From positions 4,154,001 to 4,218,000 of the forward strand of contig CAKKNE010000003.1 in assembly GCA_918797485.1 (NCBI GenBank): 64,000 nucleotides of DNA, written 5' to 3'. Origin of the DNA: Pelagomonas calceolata. Its lineage: Eukaryota; Sar; Pelagophyceae; Pelagomonadales; Pelagomonadaceae. Below are positions 11,401 through 20,057 of this stretch, one piece after another. Each line of letters opens with the position of its first letter. Position 1 is the stretch's first letter. Both the position numbers and the translations under genes were made by a program. The notes under the pieces were generated by a model, which saw only the letters and a list, made by a program, of their open reading frames with translations, did not search any database and was not told the DNA's origin.

Positions 11401-12781
11401 CAACTGCTTGCTCGATTTTCCAGTTGACCATGACGTTGCCCGTGCGCGAGACGTTGCAGTCGCCAGTATTGGTCTCCCACATTACGCCACACCACGTCGA
11501 ATCGCACGGGGTGTCGTCGAACGCGTTGTACAGAACCACGTCGTCGCCCACGCACCAGTCGAGGTCCTGGTTGAAGGCCGAGGCATAATAGAAGATGGAC
11601 TCCATCGTTGTGACGCCGGAGGTGTCCCACGCGCCGATGTCCTGGTCGAAGGCCGAGGCGTAGCGGAACATCCCGAACATGTTCTTGACGCCAGAGGTGT
11701 CCCACGCGCCGATGTCCTCGTTGAAGGACGTCTGGGAATTAAACAAATCCGACATGTCCGTCACCCCCCCAGTCGCCCACGTCGAAATGTGGCCGTACGT
11801 CGCCTCGGCGGCGGACTGGTCGGCAAACCAAGCCGCCACCGCCGTTCTAATGCTATCGTCGTCCATCACATAGCCCGTGAGCGCGCGCCGCTGCGCGAGG
11901 CCTCCCGCCGACGCGCGCGGAGGGTTATTGGTCTTCGTCATGGTTTTGGACTTGGTGTTGTCGTCGCTGCGGCCGCTGCGGCCGCGGACCGAAGTCTCCG
12001 CCGCCACGCGGGTGGCGTCCCCCCAAATAAGCAGGTAGCCGACGACGGACGAGCGCCAGGCCGCTCCCATCGTTGAGCTACTGCGCCGCGGAACCACCGA
12101 AGCGAGTACCTGGAAGAGGCACCAGGAAGTCCGCCCAAGGTAGCTCTGGGCCGCTTCTTCTTCGTCGACGCCGCCCTTGATCGCGTCCGGGGCCATGAAC
12201 TGCATCGTGGTGCCGGGCGTAGGCGCCAGCTCGGCGGACGCGACGTCCAAGACGTCGACGCCGTCCTTGGTCGGGGCCGCCAACATCAATATGGTGCCGT
12301 CCGACCGGTAGTTCTCGTATTGCACGTCGCTGCCGACGGTCTGCTCGATGGCGTGGAGCGCGTGCACCCCGCCCGCCTGGTACTTGTTCGGGTCGAGCTC
12401 GGCACTCGCCGCGCCATTTATAGGCTCGGAGTCGAACGCGTCGGCATAGACGCCCGCGCCGTAGTTCTTGTAGAGCTGGAGCCACGACTTCTTCGCAGCG
12501 TCGGTGCTCGCTAGGGCCCTCCTGGGGAAAGCGCCGTCGAGGCCGTTCTCGCCGGCTTGCGCGGCGCACGTGCTGCCGTTTTCGTAGGACGTGGTGATGA
12601 TTTCGTAGTCTCGAGCAAATGTCTCGATCCCCGCCTCGCTGTCGTCGTGCGCCGCGGCGGGGCTCGAGCCGCCCTTGGGGCAGCTGCTCAGTTTGATACC
12701 GCCCCGCGCGGGCGCCCGCGGCGGCGCGGCGCTGCCCAAGCGCAGCAGCAGGGCGCCGGCGACCACGGCGAGGCCCAGCAT
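8462..12781 (-). CDS. Large DUF285 (BspA-type) repeat surface protein
   Basis: The chosen start, ATG 12781, gives MLGLAVVAGALLLRLGSA, a signal peptide 50 bp downstream of a copy of the recurrent promoter element. Residues from about 18 to 240 form a distinct N-terminal region rich in acidic and Ala residues that is not recognised. From about residue 310 there are more than twenty ~25-residue DUF285 units ([22 protein letters not shown]). They are broken into at least five blocks, each closing with DLGWCVGDDV...C.S.SCGV and opening with [26 protein letters not shown]. A Tyr/Asp homopolymer (YYYYDDDDDDDD), a hydrophobic stretch and a Cys-rich C-terminus follow. 1,439 residues, no intron seen. 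DUF285 occurs in bacterial adhesins such as BspA; a role in adhesion or recognition is inferred. An alternative start lies at 12070 (MGAAWRSSVVGYLLIW). Confidence 0.8.
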   Translation of the reverse strand: MLGLAVVAGALLLRLGSAAPPRAPARGGIKLSSCPKGGSSPAAAHDDSEAGIETFARDYEIITTSYENGSTCAAQAGENGLDGAFPRRALASTDAAKKSWLQLYKNYGAGVYADAFDSEPINGAASAELDPNKYQAGGVHALHAIEQTVGSDVQYENYRSDGTILMLAAPTKDGVDVLDVASAELAPTPGTTMQFMAPDAIKGGVDEEEAAQSYLGRTSWCLFQVLASVVPRRSSSTMGAAWRSSVVGYLLIWGDATRVAAETSVRGRSGRSDDNTKSKTMTKTNNPPRASAGGLAQRRALTGYVMDDDSIRTAVAAWFADQSAAEATYGHISTWATGGVTDMSDLFNSQTSFNEDIGAWDTSGVKNMFGMFRYASAFDQDIGAWDTSGVTTMESIFYYASAFNQDLDWCVGDDVVLYNAFDDTPCDSTWCGVMWETNTGDCNVSRTGNVMVNWKIEQAVAAWLADATAAEATYGHISTWETGGVTDMSHLFRESSFNEDIGAWDTSGVTTMWAMFHSASAFDQDIGAWDTSGVTEMSHMFYGASAFNQNIGGWAVHSVKDMESMFLNALAFDQDISAWSVDNVRDMHWMFSSASSFNQDLGDWAVQSVTDMRWMFRGASDFDQDLGWCVGDDVFDPWGHGNTMEDAFSGTPCEATSCGVEQGQFVPASGSCVSTPAPTAYWDGVHHTDDSIRRAVVAWLNDPAATEARLGHISTWETSGVTDMEFLFSACDWDSRCNSAAAAFNEDIGAWDTSGVTTMHRMFAEASAFNQDIGGWAVHNVRYMSFMFMGASAFNQDLSSWETSAITNMFQMFGGASSFNQDISGWRVDSVTDMSHMFSGASVFDQDLGWCVDDGANLDYAFTNTPCEATSCGVVLQGVDCPFPTPAPTQRNFMDDSRIRTAVRAWMEDRAAAEATYGHISTWDTSGVTDMSRLFCVWQDWMEAESWYDDICFSASSFNEDIGAWDISGVTVMDYMFYYAAAFNRDIGGWAVHSVTDMSGMFNSASAFDQDISAWSVDNVRDMHQMFNSASAFDQDLSAWETSGVTNMHQMFSWASSFNQDLGGWSVENVRDMHYMFHHGSAFDQDLGWCVGDDVNLDEAFSGTPCASTSCGVVQGRSEGGICVTLAPTFFDGAFGDESIRTAVRAWAEDRAAAEAAYGHISTWETSGVTDMSKLFCVRQGWMEGESWYDDCVLSASFNEDIGAWDTSGVTAMWWMFYGASAFDQDLSAWETSGVTTMSGMFFGASAFDQDLGGWRVDNVRDMHQMFGWASSFNQDLSWCVGNDVNLDGAFSGSGCCSMSCGVARKDETGDCQIIESWDCYYYYDDDDDDDDGATELVMSTGLAAIGITFTGITIAAIANAFQEQCALGPTIVYEAGTTHPYYISPNLCTIGTKTFSSDKTVRDASPRKVCRKFCEAASEKGKLALKHVQGLTCYCKRR

Positions 12782-12830
12782 CTCTCTATCGTCCTTCTGT
12801 CCCGGCGGTCCCGGGCGCGCGGCGGCGCGT

Positions 12831-12854
12831 GCTAGTGTCTTACATGCCGCTAGC
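12831..12854 (-). promoter_or_regulatory. Recurrent CTAG...CTAG promoter element
   Basis: In the sense of the gene starting at 12781 it reads GCTAGCGGCATG then TAAGACACTAGC, and ends 50 bp before the ATG. The divergent subtilase starts 194 bp to the other side. Confidence 0.7.
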
Positions 12855-13047
12855 TGATTATGTATCATTTGCTCATCCGGGCTTACGCGCGCCGGCCGGC
12901 TCATCAAACTGATTGCAAACAAGCGTTTGCGCTTACATACATCCATACGTCATAACGGATGAATCTTGACGCGCCGTGAAGCGGTAAAACCCACCTGGCC
13001 CTGTACTTGTTGCTTCCCTGCAACCGTCAGCGTGGGCGTCGCGAGAC

Positions 13048-14221
13048 ATGCTCCGCGCGCTCTTCATCGTCTACGCCGTCGCGTCAAGCGCTCTACTCGA
13101 CGACGCCACCGCGGCCGACGCCGAGACGCGGGCCGAGCACATCGTCCAGCTCTGCGCCGAGCACCACCGCGACGCTGTCGGCGCGGCCTACCCTGACGCG
13201 TACCACATCCGCCACCTCCCGTCGCTCCGAGGCCTCGTCGTCGAGGCGACTCAAGCCGAGGTCGCGGCGCTCAAGAGCCATGAGGGCGTCTGCAATGTCG
13301 CGCGGTCGCACGAGGTGACGCACCGCCCCGACGCCGGTCGCCGGCTCGACGTCGACGCGCTCCGGAGGAATAACGAGTGGTGGGGCAAGAGCCACAACCA
13401 GGGCAAGCCCTGGAACCTCGACCGCGTCAATGGTAAATTGGACGGCAACGACGCCTTCGAGGTCTCGAGCAAGGGGACCAACGTCTTCGTCCTCGACACG
13501 GGCCTCGACACGCTGCACCAGGAGTTCGAGGGAGATAGGGAGGTCGAGAACGTCGGGTCCTACAGCAACTTCCACCCCGGCGGCGTCTGGGAAGATAAAG
13601 AAGAGTGGGACCTGACCTCGGAGAACAGGGCCTGGCTCAAGGACAACAACGACAGCGACGGCCACGGTTCGTTTCCAGTGCCAGTAACGCCATCGCCGCG
13701 ACTCGCGCGTCGACGACGTAAGACCTCACCGGCACACAGGCACGCACTGCGCGTCGACGGCGGCGGGCAAGAATTATGGAATAGCCCCCCTAGCCAACGT
13801 CTACGGCATGAAAGTACTACCAGGAGGCTCGGAGGGCGTCATCGTGCGCGCGCTCGACAGAGTCTACGACTTAGTCAAAAGAAAAAAAGTGAAGGGTCCG
13901 ACCGTCGTCTCCATGTCGCTCGGCGGGAAATGTAGAGATCAGGATGGAAACGAAGGCCCCGGTACGAAATACTGCGCCTTCGAGACGCACTACGCCCGAG
14001 CCATCCGGGACTTGCGGGATATAGGCGTGTTGACGGCGATCGCGGCCGGGAACAACGGCGAGGACGCCTGCGAGATGGCTCCTGGGGCTTCAAGGGACGC
14101 CGTCACGGTGGGCGCCACCAACATTAATGATAGGATCACGTTCTTCAGCGACTACGGGAACTGCGTCGACGTCATGGCGCCCGGCGAGAATGTGGCGGGA
14201 GCTGCCTCGTCGCGCGAGTAG
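13048..14221 (+). CDS. Subtilisin-like serine protease, truncated before the catalytic Ser
   Basis: The ATG at 13048 gives a signal peptide (MLRALFIVYAVASSALLDD), an I9-like propeptide, and a peptidase S8 domain with the catalytic Asp (VFVLDTGLDTLHQEF) and His (GHGTHCASTAAG). It also has GIAPLANVYGMKVL, the oxyanion-region AAGNNGEDACE and DVMAPGENVAGA. A 73-bp intron (13667-13739) splits GHG|THC; splicing in phase restores the His motif. The frame then ends at TAG 14219-14221, before the expected GTSMAxPH serine block. 366 residues. As read it cannot be an active protease unless a further exon or readthrough supplies the Ser. The following frame (14222-14662) stays open and resembles the tail of the SH3 membrane proteins, so the gene may be a damaged or chimeric member of a membrane-anchored subtilase family. 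Confidence 0.75.
13667..13739 (+). other. Intron in the subtilase, degenerate introner
   Basis: GT at 13667 and AG at 13738-13739 (right end GGCACACAG) join CAC-G to GC-ACG, restoring HGTHC. The interior carries CGCCATCGCCGCGACTCGCG, like the introner core. The possible TSD (GGTTCGTT/GGCACGCA) is eroded. Confidence 0.8.
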
Positions 14222-14662
14222 ACGCCCGAGCGCCAGTGGACGGGCGCCGCCGCCTCGGACTCGAGCGGGTCGCTCGAGGCGCCGGCGGCCGCGCGCACGC
14301 CGGACAAGTATCGGCAGGCCGTCACCGGCTCCGCGGCGGCGTACTCGGCGACACCGCGGCGCCACGCACCCAACGGCGCCGGGCCCGTGGCGTACCGCAG
14401 CCCCGCCTCGACGCCGTCCTCGGCCGGCTCGAAATCGGCGACGTATTGGCGCGAGCGCGCTGCGGCGACGCGGGGCCGGGCGCCGCCGCCGTCGCACCTC
14501 GACCTGGAGCCCGTGGCGCGGCCGCCGCCACGGCGCGCGAGGTCGCCTCCGCGACGGACCGCTGTGCTCGGCGCTTCAGCCGCTCCGCCGCCGCGACGCG
14601 GGCGGCCGACGCTCCTCGGCGTGGAGGACTCGACGTTCATCAGTGGGGCGGAGGATTTCTAG
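14222..14662 (+). pseudogene. In-frame tail like the SH3 membrane proteins, downstream of the subtilase stop
   Basis: Immediately after the subtilase TAG the same frame stays open to TAG 14660-14662. It encodes an Ala/Arg/Pro-rich tail with KSATYWRERAAATRGRAPPP and HLDLEPVARPPPRR. These closely match YWRDRARAAG and HLDELEPVARPPP in the tail of the protein at 4732-8290. There is no SH3 domain; it ends FISGAEDF. It may be readthrough coding sequence of the subtilase gene, or the remnant of a fused membrane-protein tail whose TM and serine region were lost. Confidence 0.5.
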
Positions 14663-14687
14663 GATAACGTATAACTCACAACTTAGT

Positions 14688-15731
14688 CTAGGGGTCGCGG
14701 TCCGTGCGCCAGAATTTGAGAATAAGCCAGACCAGCTCCTTCGGGAGGGGCGTCGAAACGCCACTGTCCTGGTTGCTCGCACTAGTCCCGATTTGATGAG
14801 CCTCACGCCACGACAGCCATATAGGCGCCGCCGGCGTCGGGACTCTCGGGAAGAGGCGCGCGAGGGCCGGCGGCGGCGACGCGCGGCCCGCGGCGCAGAG
14901 ACGCTGGAGGACAATCATGTCGATGCGCGGCGCGTTTACGTAGCGCTTCCAGCTTCCCGCCGCGCGCACTCCCGCACATAGCTCCAGGAACGCCTCGACG
15001 GCGCCCGGTCGTCGGCAACGTAGCGGGTCCTCGGGGATGCCTCTTTCATAGTAGATCTCAGTCTGCAGCCGACTTCGCGCGATCGCCTCTGCATTGTGAC
15101 CATTCGCACTCACCAGATCGAGGTCCGCACCAGAAGCCAGAAGCTCCCTCCCAATGCCGAAAGAAACGAAGCCACTGAATTTCGCGGCAACCATCAAAGG
15201 CGTGAGGCGTTCCACATGTGTGCGTGCGTTGACCGCGGCCCCGTGCTTTAAAAGCAGACGAACCATGCCCTGGTGCCCCATTGATATCTCATGCTCTGGT
15301 GGAGGCCCAGGGTCAAGAGCCCCCATGAGATGTCTCCCGTCATTGGCCGTCACGGCGTTGTGCAGCGCTTCAGCCCTTACCGGCGCCCCGTAGCGGAGAA
15401 GCACTCGCGCAGTATCTATTGCCCCGCGCGATGCTGCGGTCAATAGACACATTCCCGCGTCACGGCCGTCACCGCGCAGGGAATGTGTTGCTTCATCGTC
15501 GCGGGCGCCCGCCGCGCAGAGGATCTCGACGATGGATGTGCAATTCCGATGATCCGAAGAGCAGGCGAACGCGAGGAGCAAGTGGGGCGTTCCCGGGGCA
15601 ATTTCCCAGGTTGCGTTGGGCGAGCCGCCCACTGCTAACCATGCTCTGACCGCGGTGACGTCTCCCGTTTGCGCGGCCTGTACGACCCTTAGTGTTAGGT
15701 CCATGTTCAGGGGGCGCTCGACCTGGGTCAT
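14688..15731 (-). CDS. Ankyrin-repeat protein
   Basis: From ATG 15731 (MTQVERPLNMDLTLRVVQAAQ) the protein has about five ankyrin units, for example AASRGAIDTARVLLRYGA, MVRLLLKHGAAVNARTH-LTPLMVAA and GRELLASGADLDLVSANGHNAEAIA. The C-terminal region ends LPKELVWLILKFWRTDRDP, an F-box-like or family-typical tail. 347 residues. An upstream ATG at 15854 lies inside the recurrent promoter element, so the later start is preferred. It is probably a protein-protein interaction scaffold; the substrate is unknown. Confidence 0.7.
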   Translation of the reverse strand: MTQVERPLNMDLTLRVVQAAQTGDVTAVRAWLAVGGSPNATWEIAPGTPHLLLAFACSSDHRNCTSIVEILCAAGARDDEATHSLRGDGRDAGMCLLTAASRGAIDTARVLLRYGAPVRAEALHNAVTANDGRHLMGALDPGPPPEHEISMGHQGMVRLLLKHGAAVNARTHVERLTPLMVAAKFSGFVSFGIGRELLASGADLDLVSANGHNAEAIARSRLQTEIYYERGIPEDPLRCRRPGAVEAFLELCAGVRAAGSWKRYVNAPRIDMIVLQRLCAAGRASPPPALARLFPRVPTPAAPIWLSWREAHQIGTSASNQDSGVSTPLPKELVWLILKFWRTDRDP

Positions 15732-15843
15732 GTTAGGGGTGTGCGCAGCGCCACAGGTTTGGCCTGCTGCTCGGCTGGAAAGAGATGTAACCGGTGTCGC
15801 TAGCAAGCCTTCAAAATTGGTAAAAGGAGACCGGCCAAAACGA

Positions 15844-15867
15844 GCTAGCGGCATGTAGAGACACTAG
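15844..15867 (+). promoter_or_regulatory. Recurrent CTAG...CTAG promoter element
   Basis: GCTAGCGGCATGTA then GAGACACTAG, with a one-base insertion relative to the consensus. It sits in the divergent region, 206 bp upstream of the HIT-finger gene and in its sense. Confidence 0.65.
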
Positions 15868-16072
15868 AAACAGCCAAAAACCGAGGCCAGGGGCCAAGAA
15901 CAGCCGGAGAGCTCGCAAGTCGCATTAGACAAAGTCCCCGTGACCCCAGCACTGCCACAAGCACGCCTGAGCCACCGCTTCGCCAGCGCTGCCGCCTACA
16001 GACACCAACAGCAGTGCACAGCGGCAAGAGCAGCGCCCGGCACGAGCCGCATCGCTCACAAACGCGACACCA

Positions 16073-16582
16073 ATGCCCCGCCCCGACCGCCCCTGCGCCG
16101 TCTGCGCGACGCCCGCCGCGAAATACAATTGCCCGAAGTGCCGCGCGGCGTATTGCTGCATCGCCTGTTGCCGCACCCACAAAGCGACCTGCGTCGCCCC
16201 GACAGTTGTGACGAAAGCAAGGCCGAAGCGCGTCGCACCGGAGAAGCGCGCCGGCCGGCCGCCGCCCGACGATTCCGACGTCGCGAGGCTGACGCCGGCG
16301 CAACTCACACGAATCGCGAGCTGCACTTGGGCCAAAGAGGAGTTGCGAAGGGAACCTTCACTGAGAGACTTACTGGTCACAATAGAGGGCTCGACCGACG
16401 CTAGAAGTGCGCTGCAAACGGCGCGCGCGCGGGATTCCCGGTTCGCCGATTTCGTCGACAGATTACTCGTCGAAGTGGGCGCGTGCGCCTTTGAAGATGA
16501 TGGCGGTGTCGTCTTCGTGGGGGCGGGCGGCGCGCCGCCCGCGCCCAACGCGGGGCGGCCCTCTTCTCCAATCTATAAGTGA
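16073..16582 (+). CDS. HIT-type zinc finger protein
   Basis: The ATG at 16073 is followed directly by a HIT zinc finger: CAVC-x6-YNCPKC-x3-YCC-x2-C-CRTHKATC. This knuckle-like fold occurs in ZNHIT proteins involved in snoRNP and chromatin-remodeller assembly. The rest is a predicted helical region and a Gly/Ala/Pro-rich end. 169 residues, one exon. Size and layout resemble ZNHIT3-type proteins, but no further diagnostic domain is visible. MYND is the main alternative; the spacing fits HIT better. Confidence 0.75.
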   Translation: MPRPDRPCAVCATPAAKYNCPKCRAAYCCIACCRTHKATCVAPTVVTKARPKRVAPEKRAGRPPPDDSDVARLTPAQLTRIASCTWAKEELRREPSLRDLLVTIEGSTDARSALQTARARDSRFADFVDRLLVEVGACAFEDDGGVVFVGAGGAPPAPNAGRPSSPIYK

Positions 16583-16675
16583 ACGCGGCCTCGAGAAGGC
16601 GCTCGGCCGACGGCGCGCCGGGCAGCGCGGCGACGGCGTCGACGCCGCGGCCGTGACGGCACCGGAGCGCGCGGC

Positions 16676-16781
16676 CGGGACGGCGGGGCTGCCCGGGACG
16701 GCGGGGCTGCCCGGGACGGCGGGGCTGACCGGGGCGGCGGGGCTGGCCGGGGCGGCGGGGCTGGCCGGGGCACCGGTGGTC
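16676..16781 (+). repeat. 18-bp GC minisatellite
   Basis: About five to six tandem copies of an 18-bp unit like GGGGCTGCCCGGGACGGC lie in the spacer between the 3' ends of the HIT gene and the oxidoreductase. Confidence 0.85.
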
Positions 16782-16809
16782 GACGGGATATGTTAAGTTG
16801 TATGTTTTT

Positions 16810-17943
16810 TTACGCCTGTGGCTCCAAAGCGACGCGCTTCCCCCCGTCCGTCGCCGACGCGTACATGGCCGCGATGCACCGGACCACGTCCAACCCTAGC
16901 TCCGCGTCGATGCCCCGGAAGTGCTCCAGGCCGCGGCAGGCTTTGATAAACGCCTGGACGCTTTCCGGCCCGGTGCCCGTGTCCTCGTAGTTCTCGAAGA
17001 GAAATCCTTGTTCTACTTTCCGATCACCGTCGCGCGTGAGCACCACCAAATCACCCGAAGAAGGGTCCTGGTCGTCGCCTTCATACACGAGACTCCCAGC
17101 ATCCCCAAAGACCCGCACGGAGACGTGTTTTCCAGAATGTGGATGGCTCTCATCACTATCATCACCATGAGCGTTTCCAGGGACCGCTCCTGTCCCCGTC
17201 AGACTGATGGACGCCCCATTTGAACAACTAAACACCGCGGCGTCGTGCATGTCCGCCCCTGACCTTCCAGAGAAGACCATCGTACATGCGACATCGACCG
17301 GTCGTAAGCCCGTTATTTGCAGGACCCAGGCAAGCAAGTGAGACAGCTGCCCCCAGGCAAACCCATTACCTCGCATGCTACCGGTCGGTTGCGTCCATCC
17401 TACGTTAGCAGGATCATCGAAGAGCCATAGCAACGGCGAGTGCATGGCGCAAGCCACGTGCTCGACCTCGCCTAGTAATGCCTCGTCGCGGACCCACCGC
17501 CTCGCGGTCACGGCTTGGGTCCGCCACGACGCCGTGTTGTTGACCGCGAAGAAGCATGGTGACGCTTGCGACGCATCTCTCAGAGAAATGGCCTCATTTA
17601 CATCAGTTGTCATCGGCTTCTCCATCAGCACGTGCTTGCCCCTTGCTAATGCCTGGGCTCCTAATTTTGAGTGAGAAGCGTGGGACGTGCACACAATCAC
17701 GCCATCAAACTCCAGTCCGCTGTCTAAGCATGCGTCGAAGGAGTCGTAGGTCGCGCAGCCGTACTTCGCGCCGAGCTCTTCGAGTGGTTGTAACGTGCTG
17801 ATGGCCGACCGCGGATTTGGACAAGGATCGACGACGGCGACGACCTCCGCGTCCGGGTGGCGGTGTAAATGGGGGAGGTGCCAGCCCTGGGTCCACCAGC
17901 CGGCTCCCAAAACGACGACTCTCGCTTTTGGGGCTGCAGCCAT
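16810..17943 (-). CDS. Gfo/Idh/MocA family NAD(P)-dependent oxidoreductase
   Basis: From ATG 17943 (MAAAPKARVVVLGAGWWTQGWHLPHL) the protein opens with a Rossmann Gly motif (GAGWWTQ). It contains VVAVVDPCPN at the end of the second strand and the family motif GKHVLMEKPM, whose EKP Lys binds cofactor and substrate. A C-terminal alpha/beta domain follows. 377 residues, typical length. The substrate is not predictable from sequence. An upstream in-frame start at 18105 would run through the recurrent promoter element, so it is rejected. Confidence 0.85.
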   Translation of the reverse strand: MAAAPKARVVVLGAGWWTQGWHLPHLHRHPDAEVVAVVDPCPNPRSAISTLQPLEELGAKYGCATYDSFDACLDSGLEFDGVIVCTSHASHSKLGAQALARGKHVLMEKPMTTDVNEAISLRDASQASPCFFAVNNTASWRTQAVTARRWVRDEALLGEVEHVACAMHSPLLWLFDDPANVGWTQPTGSMRGNGFAWGQLSHLLAWVLQITGLRPVDVACTMVFSGRSGADMHDAAVFSCSNGASISLTGTGAVPGNAHGDDSDESHPHSGKHVSVRVFGDAGSLVYEGDDQDPSSGDLVVLTRDGDRKVEQGFLFENYEDTGTGPESVQAFIKACRGLEHFRGIDAELGLDVVRCIAAMYASATDGGKRVALEPQA

Positions 17944-18064
17944 GCGTAGAGCTCGCGTTTTCGAGGCCGGTGCGTTCGGCGCTGCTACGAGAGTCTCACC
18001 TGCGTATATTGCGACGAATGCTTGCGGTAATGGCTGCCAAAAATGCGCCTCAGTGCCGGAGCGA

Positions 18065-18086
18065 GCTAGCGTCTGTAAGACACTAG
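18065..18086 (+). promoter_or_regulatory. Recurrent CTAG...CTAG promoter element
   Basis: GCTAGCGTCTGTAAGACACTAG. It lies 122 bp upstream of the oxidoreductase start but in antisense to it. No plus-strand gene was recognised downstream, which makes this one of two orientation exceptions. Confidence 0.6.
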
Positions 18087-18105
18087 GCAGGACAGAACGC
18101 GACAT

Positions 18106-19616
18106 GCAGCCGTTTGAGTATCGTTCGGTTCGCTACTGGTCCAAAGAGATCAATGGGACACGTACTTGGGGCCGAATTTATTTATTTTTTAATTCGCGGC
18201 CGACGAGCCGCCCATGGCCATGGCGGCCGCGCCAGTGGAATCCTGTCAATCCCTGCCAAACAGGTCTCCCGGGGGGCGCCTAGGGTCGGTACTAGACACG
18301 TGCAAACGCCTACACCGCATGCGCCGCCGCTTCCAGCATATTTCGGCCAATTCTCTCAGCGCTGCGCGCCCAAAAACCATGAATAGCTTGGCAATGGCTT
18401 CCAGAGCCCTCGAGGGGCCCAAGCGCTGGCGTATGTGGTACAGGCGACTACCCGACACTAGACCTACCCCGAGAGACCTCCAGGAGCCGATCTACATCCG
18501 AAAAAAGTGTGCATTTTGGACCCGATGGCGCCCCGTCCCCGTAAAAAACGTCAATTTTTCTAGGGCCCCAGAAATCGTAATAGCGGTCTCGTCGGACCCC
18601 ATACTACCCCAGCGATAGTCAACTACAAGTATATGACATCTACATTATAAGAAGGGTACTTTTGGCTGCCCACGCTCGGGACGTGAACATCTTTATCTGG
18701 ACCTCGCGTAAGTTCGTCGATCATGAAACAAATGATCGCGTTATGGTCCATGCTGATGTTACACGGGCTGATGGTCGCAGGTCTATGTAATTTGCCCAAA
18801 TTAAGGAGATAGTGGGCTCGCGGCCGAGCCGAGCCGCGCGGAGCATCGTGGGGTCTCGAGCAATGTAGTAGGCGCTCAAACCGGTTATCTGGCCCGTACC
18901 ACTACTGAAGCGCCTGAAACGCAAATTTATTTCACAACTCACCGGTCTGGGGTCAATTCAGTGCCCCGCGTACGCACCGTCGCCCGCGGAGAACGGGCAA
19001 GTCGGTCGATTGTGAATAGAATAACGGCGTTATGGTCCATCTGGGTGGTGGCGTCGCTGATACTCGCGGGTCCTACTCATTTACCCGTCTTTGGGTAAAC
19101 GCGGGGCTGCCAAATCGCCGTTTCGCGCGGCTCCAACGGGACTTCTAATATAGATAGGCTCATGTACAGGCGGCCTAAATGGCATCTACCGGCAACAAAC
19201 GGATAAAAACGAACATAAACTCGGGAGTTGTCTAGTAGAATTCTTTTCCCGCCCTCCGAGCGCGGGCCGTCGGCTCCGGTTCCGTCGATTGTGGATGAAA
19301 ACTGGGCTGGAGTTGATATGATGTACTATCTGGACGGTAGATGGCGGCGTCAATCGCTGGTGTACTTTGGCGAGCCGTAAGATGCATCCGCGAATGTCGC
19401 GGGCGGTGCCTTCCGGGAGGCGCGAGGGTATGTTCCCGGGCCTCTACTCTGAACTATTTGGTCTCAGCGAACGACCAGGATGTATTCTGAATTTTGGTCA
19501 TGCTTTTGACGCTATCGAGGCGTATCTTTGAATTTGCTAGTAAGTCGCTACGCTAGCTAACTATCACTGAGAAACGAGCTACACGCCGCGACCCTCGCAG
19601 ACCGCGCCAACGCAAA
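18106..19616. repeat. Gene-poor region with degenerate ~285-bp repeats
   Basis: There is no credible gene in 1.5 kb. Base composition is visibly less GC-rich than in the coding regions. Three similar blocks start near 18717, 19004 and 19285, each with GTCGAT(C/T)(A/G)TG followed by a GTTATGGTCCAT-like phrase or a diverged version of it. The spacing is about 281-287 bp, suggesting an old tandem repeat or three related insertions. Around 18485-18590 there is an A/T-rich run (ccgaaaaaagtgtgcatttt) that could be part of another dispersed repeat. Confidence 0.45.
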
Positions 19617-20057
19617 ATGATCCTCACAACTTGCGCCGCCTGCGCCGCCCCACTGGCCCACAACGCGCCGCGATGCGTACGCTGTAAGGTCAGGTATTGT
19701 GACTCGACCTGCCAGCATGACCACTGGCGCCGCGGCCACAAGCAGATTTGTAAACGTATCCACCGCGGCGGCAACGCGGAGCAATACTACGCCGAAAAAA
19801 AATACAAGGAGGCCGTCGCGGTCGCGGTCGCGAAATGCGCGGACGACACAAAGGGCCAGACGTGCTTCATCTGCACGCAGGCCCTCCACTGGAAGACAAA
19901 GGAGGGACTCGTGCGCGGTTGCGCGTGCCGCGGGACGGCGGGCTTCGCGCATGTTTCGTGCCTGGCGGAACAGGCGAAGATTTTGATGGACGAGGCCGAG
20001 GAGAACAATGTCGGGATGACCTCGAGGCTCGCCGGGTCGACGACGAAGCTCACGTAG
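19617..20057 (+). CDS. MYND plus RING-variant-like zinc protein, 3'-truncated copy
   Basis: From ATG 19617 the protein has a MYND finger (CAACAAPLAHNAPRCVRCKVRYCDSTCQHDHW-x3-HKQICK). A linker follows, then a second Cys-rich unit, CFICTQALHWKTKEGLVRGCACRGTAGFAHVSCLAEQAK. This pair is typical of an expanded family in pelagophyte-type algae that normally continues into TPR-like repeats. Here the frame ends 25 codons after AEENN. The last ~70 bp lie within the region coding on the opposite strand for the protein at 20329, so the copy looks truncated by, or inserted into, that gene. Expression is uncertain. Confidence 0.65.
   Translation: MILTTCAACAAPLAHNAPRCVRCKVRYCDSTCQHDHWRRGHKQICKRIHRGGNAEQYYAEKKYKEAVAVAVAKCADDTKGQTCFICTQALHWKTKEGLVRGCACRGTAGFAHVSCLAEQAKILMDEAEENNVGMTSRLAGSTTKLT

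Noticed and set aside
9635-12076. Long plus-strand open frames of '[26 protein letters not shown]' type opposite the DUF285 genes (also at 49.9-50.7 and 54.7-56.2 kb).
   Set aside because: They are antisense shadows of the repetitive DUF285 coding units. GC-rich codon structure keeps the complementary frames open, and only the minus strand shows known motifs.
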